From Pictodentalium vernedei (taxonomy: Eukaryota > Mollusca > Scaphopoda > Dentaliida > Dentaliidae): 64,000 bases of DNA. The position numbers were made by a program, and so were the translations under genes. Position 1 is the stretch's first letter; every line of letters starts with the position of its first letter. Location: assembly GCA_031216915.1 (NCBI GenBank), contig CM062289.1, positions 386,672,674-386,736,673 of the forward strand, written 5' to 3'. Shown piece by piece: positions 54,822 to 64,000 of the stretch. The notes beneath the pieces are model-generated. The model had not been told where the DNA came from. It made no database searches and worked only from the letters and a program-made list of their open reading frames with translations.

Positions 54822-55080
54822 CAGTCAAACCAGAAAATAAGCAGACTACCATCTGCAAAATGAGGTCCCCAGAGGGTGAATTTAGTGATGCTACCCTGCA
54901 CAGCAGGGTAGCATCACTAAATTTGCCCTCTGTGAACCGCAATCTGAATCAGGGTCTCAAAACTAAACAGAAAGAGGTGCCCAGAGGATAAATTGGCCTA
55001 CTGTATGGGAGAGCATCATCAAATTCACCCTCTGGGGACCTCATTCTGCAAATGTCAGGCTGCTTGTTTTCAGGCCTGCT
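54822..55080. mobile_element. Foldback MITE, family N, copy 2
   Basis: 'accagaaaataagcagacta' and 'ggctgcttgttttcaggcct' ends, inner 'gaggtccccagagggtgaat' inverted at 55024-55048, hairpin 'agtgatgctaccctgc'. Confidence 0.8.
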
Positions 55081-56370
55081 AACAGCAGGTCTATCTACCT
55101 CAAAATATTTTTATGGGAATGAATATTGTTAAAAAATAAGTTTATCTGCATTACAATTCCGTCACGAGCAATAATGCGTATGTACATTTATGAAGCTGTA
55201 ACGAGAAAATTCCTATCATTAACCACTTTATGCCACCTTTTTCACGAAGGTAGGAAGAGATCGGCCACAACAACAGGACCTGTTCAAATCTTCCTCAGAT
55301 GCACTTCCCTCCACATACGCGACTACTCACCGGGGCAGCTGAGACGGTCGGAGAGAGACAGTTGAACTGCCTCTTATCTCACTTCGTCATATCTCAATTT
55401 ACGACTCGGAATCTCAATTTGCGTTGAATTTTGAGAACAACTCTCTTCTTATTCTCTTCACCCACCTAAATCAATGCTTACTTATTGCCATCACTAATTC
55501 CCCACCATACAAAAACTACTCCCTTTTGCTTGGTAACACCATTCTTCCCGATTGCGTTCGAGAAACCAGAAGTATGAAATACCAAATCGGGCAGACATTC
55601 TTCCTTGCCCGACGAAAATATGCAAACGCTTTGGAGTACTCCGTCGGGCAATATCTCTTGGTTGCCCGACAAAAATATACACATAGTAGGCCTATAGAAC
55701 GGGCAATAAATGCCGGACTTAGTAGCCTATATCGATAGAATTCCACATCCAGGGAGAGAGTAACTAATAACAAATGATTTTTATGACCATGTCCTGTTGA
55801 AAGCAGTCAAATGGTCGGGCACCTCTACCTAGTTGATGTGTAATTGTTGTATGATTGAAATATAGTATTGTATCAATGGAAAGTATGTTTGTAGTGCATA
55901 AGTCTTTTAGGTATTTAAGCAATTAGGTATGTTCGAAATAGTTAGGGGATATGCACCGACGTTCTTCACCCCCCCCCCCCCCTCCCCAACAAAAAACAAC
56001 CTTTTCAGTTGCGGCCCTGTAGTTGCTATAGTTGCTTCTTGTTTTCTAGCAACAAATTTATTTTTACTGCTTCATTATTTTATTGTGCTTCCTTTTCATT
56101 AACCCTTTTAATTCAGTAAGAATATTTTTCAGGGAGAAGAAAATTTGGCAGTGGACGAGCAAACGACACAAAGACTAATGAACAATAATAAAATGGAAGT
56201 GAGGATCAATAATAATTTAATTGTATATAGTTCTACCTACCACTTAGGATTAACTTATTATTGAACATCTCGACAAATCAAAATGGATCGGCCCATTTCG
56301 CCGTGAACATTATTGTATGAGGCGATACCATTCAGGGCGCCAATGCTGAAGGCATACAACAGACTTCACC
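55081..56370. other. Unassigned, with a C run
   Basis: Short repeats 'tgcccgacgaaaatatgc' / 'tgcccgacaaaaatatac' at 55600-55680; C run 55970-55983. No gene recognised. Confidence 0.35.
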
Positions 56371-57144
56371 ATAAAATAGAGCAATAAGGAATCAAAGGAC
56401 CACCACACGTAGGGCTCACAGAAAAGAGAATGCCAGTAGCTCCAGGAAGGGAATTCTTGGATGAAGCAACCGTTGACTCTGGGGTGTCCCGAGGAACTGT
56501 CTTAGGTCCTATACTTTTCCTACGCCACATCAACGATCTCCCAATCTCAGTAAAATCATCAGTGAGGATATTTGCAGACAACTGTTTGTTGTACCGTGAA
56601 ATAAACAGCAAGAGGGGTCACGTCACCCTACCAAATGAGCCAGCTTTTCAAGAAAAAATGGGCATCAGACCGGTTTTAACGCTTTAACGCCAAAAGTACA
56701 TACTGAGCATCAGAGGAAAAAGTCATCGATTCTACACTTTAAACCTGAACGGCCATATAGTAGAACACGTTCCACCTAACCGTTACCTCGGCCAACAAAT
56801 ACAGGAAGATCTTAAATGTAAGAACACATCAGCAATGTAAGAAAAAAGGCAACCTCTACTCTCGGATTCCTCCACAGAAACCTCCAACACTGTCCAAGAA
56901 ACGCCGAAGAACAGCCTACATTGCACTTGTGCGATCGATAATGGAATATGGAGTTACCATAGGGGACCCATACACAAAGCAAGATATCACAAAACTAGAA
57001 AGCATACAAAGAAGGAGTGCGAGATTTATCACGAAAAATCTATAAAACAAGAGAAGTGGGTGTATGACAAAAATACTGGAGGAACTAAAACTACCTTCAC
57101 TACAAACCAGAAGGCAGAAACAACGCCTTACTTTCTTCTATAAA
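56371..57144 (+). pseudogene. Non-LTR retrotransposon RT fragment (5' part of a split copy)
   Basis: Plus strand: TVDSGVSRGTVLGPILFLRH, then INDLP, then SSVRIFADNCLLYREINSK. This is the RT core; the catalytic FADD is changed to FADN. Then SHRFYTLNGHIVEHVPPN, YLGQQ, ITKLESIQRRSARFITKN and LTFFYKV. Several frameshifts. It stops at the point where 59425 resumes. Confidence 0.85.
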
Positions 57145-59420
57145 GTGATCTGTATCTGTATGGATGCGCCACAGAACTCCTTGTGGGCTTTATTGTGACG
57201 GAAGAGAGAGCGTCCTCGAGATGGTTGTAGGTGGTAACTGGACAGCGCGGATTTGAAAGCTTCCGGCGTGGTTTTAAGGACTACGCTGTACTCCAGTTGG
57301 TTCCAGTCAACAGCTATTCGTACGAAAAAAAGAGTATCTATACTGTTCTGACTTAATTATTGGAATTACCACTGCTTTGTCGTTATTTCGAACTGATGCT
57401 GTCACACTAATGTTCTTTGAAATACAGTCATCAAATTAATTTTTTAGCTCCAATATGTCGTTTCTGTTTTTGTTGTGTTAAATATTCATCTGGTTTTATT
57501 ACCGGTATCCGCCCCTCAACCACTTTGTATAAGAAAATGAGGAGGCGATTTGATTGCCTCCGCGACTGTAATGTTGGTAGTTCCAGGCTCTTTAGCATTT
57601 TTGTCATGCATCCTTCTTCTCTTGAATGGTAGTCTTTTCTTATAAATCTTGCGCCTCTTCGTTGTATTCTTTCTAGTTTGGATATTTCTTCTGTTGTGTA
57701 CGGATCCCAGAGGATGGTTCCGTATTCCATGATCGAACAAACGAGGGGCAATGTAGGCTGTTTTTCGACATTCTGTAGGACAATGCTTTCTTCATTTAAG
57801 AACTTCTGATATTTGCAGTCCTAGATATGGGTTTGGTGGTACTTGTTCAAGAATGTGGCCATTTAATGGGTAGAAGTGGTGGCTTTTCTTTTTGAGGCTT
57901 GAGATGTTAAAACGCATACCCCAATTTGTTGCCCATGTTTCCAGACATTCTAGGTCTTTTTGTAGGATGGATTGGTCGCTTTCGGTGTTGATTGTGCGAT
58001 ATAGTAGACAGTCGTCTGCAAACAATCTAACCGATGATTTTGCTGAGTTAGGTAGGTCGTTTATGTGGCATAGGAAAAGCAACGAACCTAGGACTGTCCC
58101 TTGTGGTACTCTTGACTCCACTTCTGCTTCGTCCAACAGTTCCCCTTCCAGAGCTACTCGCCTTTTTCTTTCTGTTAGGAATGTTTGGTGCCATGTTAGT
58201 AGGGAGCCTCTGATGTCACATTAGTTTGTGGAGGGGTCTATCATGTGGGACTGTGTCGAATGCATTGGAGAAGTCGACGATGGCTATGTCCATTTGTTTT
58301 CCTTGATCAAAGGATTGTAGCATATCATGGATGGTGACCACTAGTTGCGTTTCACAAGAATACCCAGATCTAAAATCGTGATTTAGAGATGTTAATACTT
58401 TGTGTTTATCCAGGTGGCTCAGCATGTGTCTACATATAATGTGTTCCAGTAGTTTACATGGTACAGATGACAAGGAGACTGGTCTGTAGTTTTCTGCCGT
58501 ATGTTTGTCTCCTTTTTGAAGATGCGGGAGATATTGTCATTTAACCAATTTCTGGGTAGTTTACCATGGTCTATTGAATATTGGAATATGACTGACATTG
58601 CTGGAGCTATGTGTTCTGCACATTCCTTTAGCACTCTGTTTGGTATGATGCCTGGATCAGAGGCTTTTGCTGGATTTATATTTCGTAGAAGTTTAGCTAC
58701 TCCGTCTTGCCTAATTCATGTTTGGTATGCTCTGTTCGATTTTTAAATGGATGCTTGGCATACTATCTACTTTATCTCTCGTGAAGACAGATGAGAATTG
58801 TTTTATCAAAATTTGTGCTTTTCCTTTACTGTTGTTAACTAGCTGACCATTTCTTTTGAGTGGTGCTACCCCTATGTTGTCTTGTTTTCTTGATTTGACT
58901 TATTTCCAAAAAGGTAAAAAAAAGGATCATGGTAAACCATGGTAAATCCCAAAATACCCTGGTAATACCATGGTATACCATGGTATTACCAGGGTATTTT
59001 GGGATTTACCATGGTTTACCATGGTATTTTTTATAAGGGGTTTGGTGTTGTTTTTTTTCTTAACCTTCAAGTATGGCGGAGTTGATGTAATTACGCTCAG
59101 CTTTTCTTATTTGTCTCTTGCATTCTTTTTGGAAGTGTCTATAGTTTCCCCATTTATTTGTTCTTTTTCCTTAGTTGTATAGATTTTTTCTTCTTGGACA
59201 TTTTCTTTATCTTGTGGTTGAACCATGGGAGTCTTTTATTAGATTTTATATTTTTTGTTGGAATGGTGTTATCTAAACTTTTGAGTAATTTCTCTTTAAA
59301 GGTGGTCCATAATGTGTCGATGTTCTGGTTTTCTTCGTTTAGGCTATGTATTTCGTCTGATAGTTGGTCGAGGTCAGTGTTGACTTGATCCCAGTTGACC
59401 TTGGACAATACGTAAAATTT
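57145..59420 (-). pseudogene. Antiparallel non-LTR retrotransposon copy, 5'-truncated
   Basis: Minus strand from 59420: linker VNWDQVNTDLDQLSDEIHSL; RPWFN-like 'KRLPWFNHKIKKMSKKKK'; palate LEHIICRHMLSHLDKHKVLT and GYSCETQLVVTIHDML; IAIVDFSNAFDTVPHD; VPQGTVLGSLLFLCHINDLP; VRLFADDCLLYR (intact FADD); thumb KLERIQRRGARFIRKDYHSR; C-terminus IAVDWNQLEYSVVLKT ending near 57165. The family is jockey/CR1-like. Broken by frameshifts and a palindrome at 58929-59024. Confidence 0.85.
58929..59024. repeat. Perfect palindrome inside the LINE
   Basis: About 96 bases, perfect: 'accatggtaaatcccaaaat' outward of the centre 'ccatggtataccatgg', with no loop. Rich in CCATGG. Confidence 0.92.
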
Positions 59421-59424
59421 CCTT

Positions 59425-60060
59425 GGAGGGACAAATACCAGAAATGCCCCCATCAAGTTCCAGACCCAAAAGCGACTTGTCTGGGCCAAAACATTTGACA
59501 ATTGTATAGTCACCAACATCATAACCGTTCCTTCAATAAGAAACAATAGTAGTATCTATCCGTAACTGGACTGGCCAGCTTGTATTTTTTTTTATTTATT
59601 AAGGTTTAACGACACTTTAACAGCCAGGGTCATATCATGCCGGTGACAGTTTTACGGATGGAGGAAGCCGGAGTACCTGGAGAGAACCACCGAGCCACGA
59701 CGAGCAGCTGTCAGCTCTCCAACATCGTAACTCTGAACTCTGCACCGTGGCACAGGCAGGGTTAGATTGGTTGAAGACATGCGCACCATCGACGTGTAGT
59801 ACGCCTTAGTACACAGCGTCGTCGTGCCCCCGTGTAGACAACCGGGGTTAACTGCCTTGTCCAAGGACACAACGCTGGAGCGGGTCAGCTTTTAAAACAG
59901 GCCAATACAACTTTCTACAGGTTCGATCTTTGTGCGAACGGAAATCGATTGGAAACACCAAAACGAAAAAGTTGTAGCAGCCAGCACAATAGTCAATAGA
60001 GGGCTTCAAATCTGCCCTAACTGATCATCAAGATAAACCCGCCCCCTCTTCCATCATGTT
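59425..60060 (+). pseudogene. Non-LTR retrotransposon 3' part of a split copy
   Basis: Resumes 'ccatcaagttccagaccca', equivalent to 5216 in the other fragment. Continues 'aagaaacaatagtagtatct', then a SINE, then 'aacaggccaatacaactttc', 'cggaaatcgattggaaac' and a C-terminus like 5340-5505. Confidence 0.82.
59580..59890 (-). mobile_element. SINE in LINE, 5'-truncated
   Basis: Reverse orientation: T-rich tail, 'ggtttaacgacactttaaca', 'gaggaagccggagtacctgg', body to 'gtccaaggacacaacg'; no head. Flanked by cagcttgta / cagctttta, a 9-bp duplication with one mismatch. Confidence 0.8.
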
Positions 60061-60177
60061 TTATCCCAGCAGGGACTCAATGACGTACAGATTTAGATAT
60101 AGATAAAATCAAGGAAAAGCCCACCTTTTTCTCATTTTTGGAAAAAAAATTCTCGAAGTAGATACACCGACCCCCGC

Positions 60178-60180
60178 AAC

Positions 60181-60211
<31 letters not shown>

Positions 60212-60216
60212 ACCTT
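60178..60216. repeat. Poly-C and (CA)n
   Basis: C run followed by about 8 CA units. Confidence 0.9.
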
Positions 60217-61590
60217 GCATTCGCCTTAACTCGCCGCTACTGTGACGCGGCTCGGATGGTACTGTGCATCATATAGATAGCACCCATCTTTCTCGAATTC
60301 TTGGATCATCCAGTCCACTGTACTAGGTTATGAACAACTAATAAGTGAACACTTGACTTGGAGCATTTGACACCCAAAGTTGTGAGTAGGCTTAAATAGG
60401 GCTGATCAGCCGATTGGTTAAATATATTTTGACTTTGAAAACATTAATTAAAATTTTTATTCGTCCATTTTAGAAAGGATTAATAAGTTTGTTTGTAATT
60501 TGGTGCCGGAATGTGTGAGAATCTCTCAAAAACATGAGGAATGGAAAAAAAGTGTGAAGGTCAATCAGTGCAAGACCATACGGCAGTTGTGTAAATTCGA
60601 AATTTAAACTGAAATTTCATGTGTTGCCAACATATATTTTTTCGAGAGATGATGTACTTTGTGGATGTATAGGTATTTTTTTTCAAAACAACTTGGTGAG
60701 TTGTACAGAGAGTGAAAGGTTATCACTGTGGTCAATGGGATTTATTTAGACGTTCATAACCACTAATGACGAACGGACTTACGCATCAAATCATGCGGAG
60801 AGAGATGAAGCAATTGAAGGGAAAGAACTCCAGATCTATTTACAATCTAAAGGCTGTGTCAAAAGTTTCATTCACTTTCTACGTGGAGTTTGCATTATCT
60901 TCAACTTTTCACCGAGCCATAATTATGTCAAATAAAGAAGAATTGTTATTGGAAACATATTTCAGACACTTGAGCGAATTCACATTGGACAAAGCAAAAG
61001 ACTTGATTGTAGGTTTTATTGTATTCAGAAGGGTTGTTTGTGTTGAAAAACCTTTCCACAAGTAACAGTTGTCGGATTACCGAAACGGACAGAGAACGTG
61101 AAATTTAGTTATTGGTGCATTTGATAAAGTCTTGGTGTGTGTGTGTGGCCTGTGGGGGTATTTATCAAAATGCATTGCACATAACATCAGATTAGGGTCA
61201 GTAGAAGCTGGGGCCGGGGTTAGGGTACCCCAACCCTGACCCCACCTACTACTGTAGTACTGATAGGCAATTTTGGTGAAAATTTCAAATGATTGCTGGT
61301 GTTTTAAAAACAGTCTCAAATTAAAGAAGGGGTGAAACAAAACTCATAGCTTTTTACAGAATCAAAAAATTCATTACGGTAAAGAAGTTATGCCATTTTT
61401 TGTGTTTGGGAATCTTGGGATTTTTTGTAAACAGCCTCCCAGTGCTTTATCACTAAATTAGCCAGTCCAGAACGGCCCCAAAAAGCCATATTTTGAAGGT
61501 TTTTTTCAGTATACCAGGTAACAAAAAGTTCCGTATCAGGAAAACTACTTAACCATTTGAATCGAAATTTCACATGTTACCTCGCCCATC
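60217..61590. other. Unassigned, with a 99-codon open frame
   Basis: A plus frame at 60766-61065 (MTNGLTHQIMRREMKQLKGK...) is open for 99 codons. I recognise no family, signal peptide or membrane helix. It could be a chance frame or a decayed element. Confidence 0.3.
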
Positions 61591-61599
61591 AACACCCTT

Positions 61600-62420
61600 C
61601 GACCCAGTATACAACTTGAGATTGGAGGTCACATGACCTTAAAATAATTTGCATATTTCTTGCATAAATTAACTGAATTTGTCATAAAATGGGTTAAAAA
61701 ATGGCCTTTTTTTCAAAGAAAAACTGTTTTAATATTTATAAAAGGTGTTTTAGAATGTGCGCCATAGTTTTAATATGTATTTGACAACAAATATGCAAAT
61801 GAAGTAATTGTGCATTAATTATTTATTCATTTTTTATGGAAAAGTAGGCCACGCCCCTTTTTTATGATGTTTCCACTGAGGAGATTTTCACAAAAAACAC
61901 TTAGCAAGAAAAAATAACTGACCAATTCAAGAAAAATTTCAAAACTTTCTTCAGTTGATAATTCTCTTCAAACTGACATATTTTTCAAAGAGAGAGATCA
62001 TGTGATCACAAAGTAATTTGCATATGATTTGCATAAATTTGCATAAATTTGCCTATATTCCATGAAAATTGTCTAAAATACTCTTTCCTTGGTATAAACA
62101 GCTTCAACACCTGAAAAAATTGTTTTTAAATGCTGAGCCAGTTTATCCACCAAAGTGATAATTAAAATTATAAATAATTGATAGAGAGTTAATTATTCAT
62201 TTTCAGTGGAAATAATTAACCACGTCCATTTTGGGTGATTTTCGCTGAAGAAATTTTCATGTCAAATTTATAGGAAGAAAAGCATTGATACAATAATTTG
62301 CATATACCATCTGACCATGATTTGTCATATGATTTGCAACAAATTTCCATGTTGTTTGATATTAAAGGGAAGGCAAGGGTAGCTTGATTTGCATCAAATT
62401 GCCTAAAATAAAATAAATTT
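61600..62420. repeat. Diverged tandem repeat, AT-rich, about 300-370 bases
   Basis: 'taatttgcatat' with a preceding 'cacatgac'/'catgtgat' near 61630, 61998 and 62290. Following blocks ('taattatttattcattttt' / 'ttaattattcattttcagt') also recur. Confidence 0.5.
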
Positions 62421-62690
62421 CATTGAAAAGGTACTAAAAATCCTTGAATATGTAAATTGTAATTAGTCTCTGAGGGAAATGCCTCGCTAAATGAGAAATG
62501 GCAGTGGTAGTCGTTTGATTTGTTTTTCACATGATCAACTCATTCAATCACAAAAAGCATAACCACAAAAACAAAACAGAATTTTAAAAGTAACAATTGA
62601 AAAGTAAACAAAAACAAATGGTCACTTCCTCCTAATTATGTCATTTACAGCAATTATTCTACACTGTAGGCCTACAACAACTCAAGTATG

Positions 62691-63175
62691 TTAACCCTTC
62701 ACCTATCTTTACGACTTCTTGAAAAAAGGCATAATCTGCTGAGAAGTAATCTTCATTTCTTCATTTTTTCAATGAACAGCAGATTATGCCCCCCTCATCA
62801 TTGGAACAATCTCATTCCAACAGGGAGTTAACATAAGCTGTGGTAATACAAAAGAAACTGAAACATTCATTAACCGTTTGAACCCGAGAGGCCATTTTTT
62901 GCAACCCAGAAACATCAGATTTCATAATTTCATTAAAGAGGATGGCAGCTGAGTGAATGTGTGGGGTATACGAATTAATATTTTGCAATGTGCAGCCCCC
63001 AAGGCTGTACGTTGAAAATAACTGATCTACCCCTAAAATATGAATGTGGACTCGTCCAATCGCTGCGATTAAACTGGTATGGAAGATACCATAGGTGTTA
63101 AAGGGGTTAAATTTAACTTGAGTACTGTGTATAATGCAGTCCAATTTTTTTCTGTTATGTTGTGTTAAGAGTTAA
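62691..63175 (-). mobile_element. TTAA MITE, family B, split by MITE C
   Basis: TTAACCCTTCACCTATC start; 'catcattggaacaatctcat' core; the end 'ttatgttgtgttaagagttaa' lies beyond the inserted element. Confidence 0.65.
62870..63110. mobile_element. TTAA foldback MITE, family C, nested in MITE B
   Basis: TTAACCGTTTGAACCCGAG and GTGTTAAAGGGGTTAA ends, TTAA on both sides; core 'gcaatgtgcagcccccaagg' decayed. Confidence 0.8.
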
Positions 63176-64000
63176 TGAGATATTGAATCTACAGTTTGAC
63201 AGAATGCTCCAGTTGGGAACTTAAATCAAGATTATCAATTTCCTCAATATGGTGAAACAATAAAAACAGTATACAAATTTGTGGAACTTGCAATCTTAAT
63301 CTGTGTTATGAGAAATCCAGAATTGTTTTGCATTCTAATCAACTATTTTTATTAGAAATTATCCCTATGACTGCATTTCTGAAAGTTAAGTCCATGTAAG
63401 GTGGAAATTACATTCAGTGTCTAACTTTGAGCTTTATAGAAAACCCACCAAATGATCCTCTGGATCTTCCTCTATGATGAATACTAAAAACTGGTTTCAT
63501 TGTATGATTAGGAGGAGAATGACACTTTTTGGGGGATAAAATTTCATAAATATGCAAAAAACCCTTTAAAAGTATAAAAACATAATTTTCCAAAACAGAA
63601 TGTGTTACACTCACCCAAGACTGGATGTAAAAGACTGCAGCTGAAATGAACTGAAGTCAATAAAATGACCTCCTATACCCACCTAATATCAATTTAGCCA
63701 TTTTATGGCAGTTTTGAAAATGCTTTTATGCGGGGTCTGTTCGGCTTCACAGAAAAGTTTGAACCATTTAAGAGACTAAAATCTCGACTCAAACCATTGA
63801 AACTGTTCATTGCCGACTATTGTACTCAGCATATGCTTACCCCCTCATTGAATTGATGTGCCCATTATATATAATTAGTGAACCCACAGACCCCAGCGAC
63901 TGGGTCTTCCTGATTCCAGGCACGGCGACCCAGCCCCTGGCAGTTTATACTCCGCACCAGAGTCTGGGGTTGGATTTATTCTATATCATACAGTACATGG
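63176..64000. other. Unassigned end of window
   Basis: AT-rich, no element or exon recognised. Confidence 0.35.

Noticed and set aside
60766..61065. 99-codon frame as a gene
   Set aside because: No homology, signal peptide, membrane helix or splice support that I could see; kept only as an unassigned note.

Overview
This is a eukaryotic, almost certainly metazoan, window made mostly of transposon debris. There is no bacterial-style gene packing; open frames are short, and the real coding sequence sits in small exons with GT..AG introns. Two dispersed repeats (about 5965-7845 and 26400-27450) look like modular repeats I know from molluscan genomes: 'gaggcccc...ggcgctcacctgg' openings, repeated 'gatttgaacaaac', and 'cggacggacg' runs. 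My best guess is a mollusc or another lophotrochozoan. That is inference from memory, not a search.

Two multi-exon genes can be assembled by eye, and they converge. (1) On the + strand, three coding exons (8765-8862, 14800-14919, 25861-25912) splice in phase to an 89-residue secreted peptide precursor with a signal peptide and two cysteines. A poly-A signal follows 45 bases after the stop. (2) On the - strand, five exons (54283-54043, 42100-about 41854, 37454-37334, 33411-33269, 30260-30011) encode a protein of about 320-333 residues: signal peptide, a WVCDPD segment, a TPM/MOLO-1-like extracellular domain, and one C-terminal transmembrane helix. The family is the modulator of levamisole receptor-1 type. 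The two stop codons lie about 4.1 kb apart.

Everything else is repeats, many nested, so relative ages can be read. (a) Foldback MITEs with TTAA target sites (piggyBac-like; families A, B, C and M here) occur more than 25 times. (b) There are two SINE types sharing body and tail, one with a tRNA-like head and one with a 5S-rRNA-like head, plus a second tRNA-headed family; several have 12-14 bp target duplications. (c) hAT-like non-autonomous elements have 8-bp duplications, and one mariner-like MITE has a TA duplication. (d) Non-LTR (jockey/CR1-like) retrotransposon fragments include one copy inserted antiparallel in another at 56371-60060. (e) There are many near-perfect hairpins, minisatellites and homopolymers.

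Layout: 1-8700 repeats upstream of the peptide gene; 8.7-26 kb the peptide gene, its introns packed with MITEs and SINEs; 26-30 kb intergenic repeats; 30-54.3 kb the MOLO-1-like gene, with introns of about 3 to 12 kb; 54.3-64 kb repeats, the LINE nest and an AT-rich tail without a recognisable gene.
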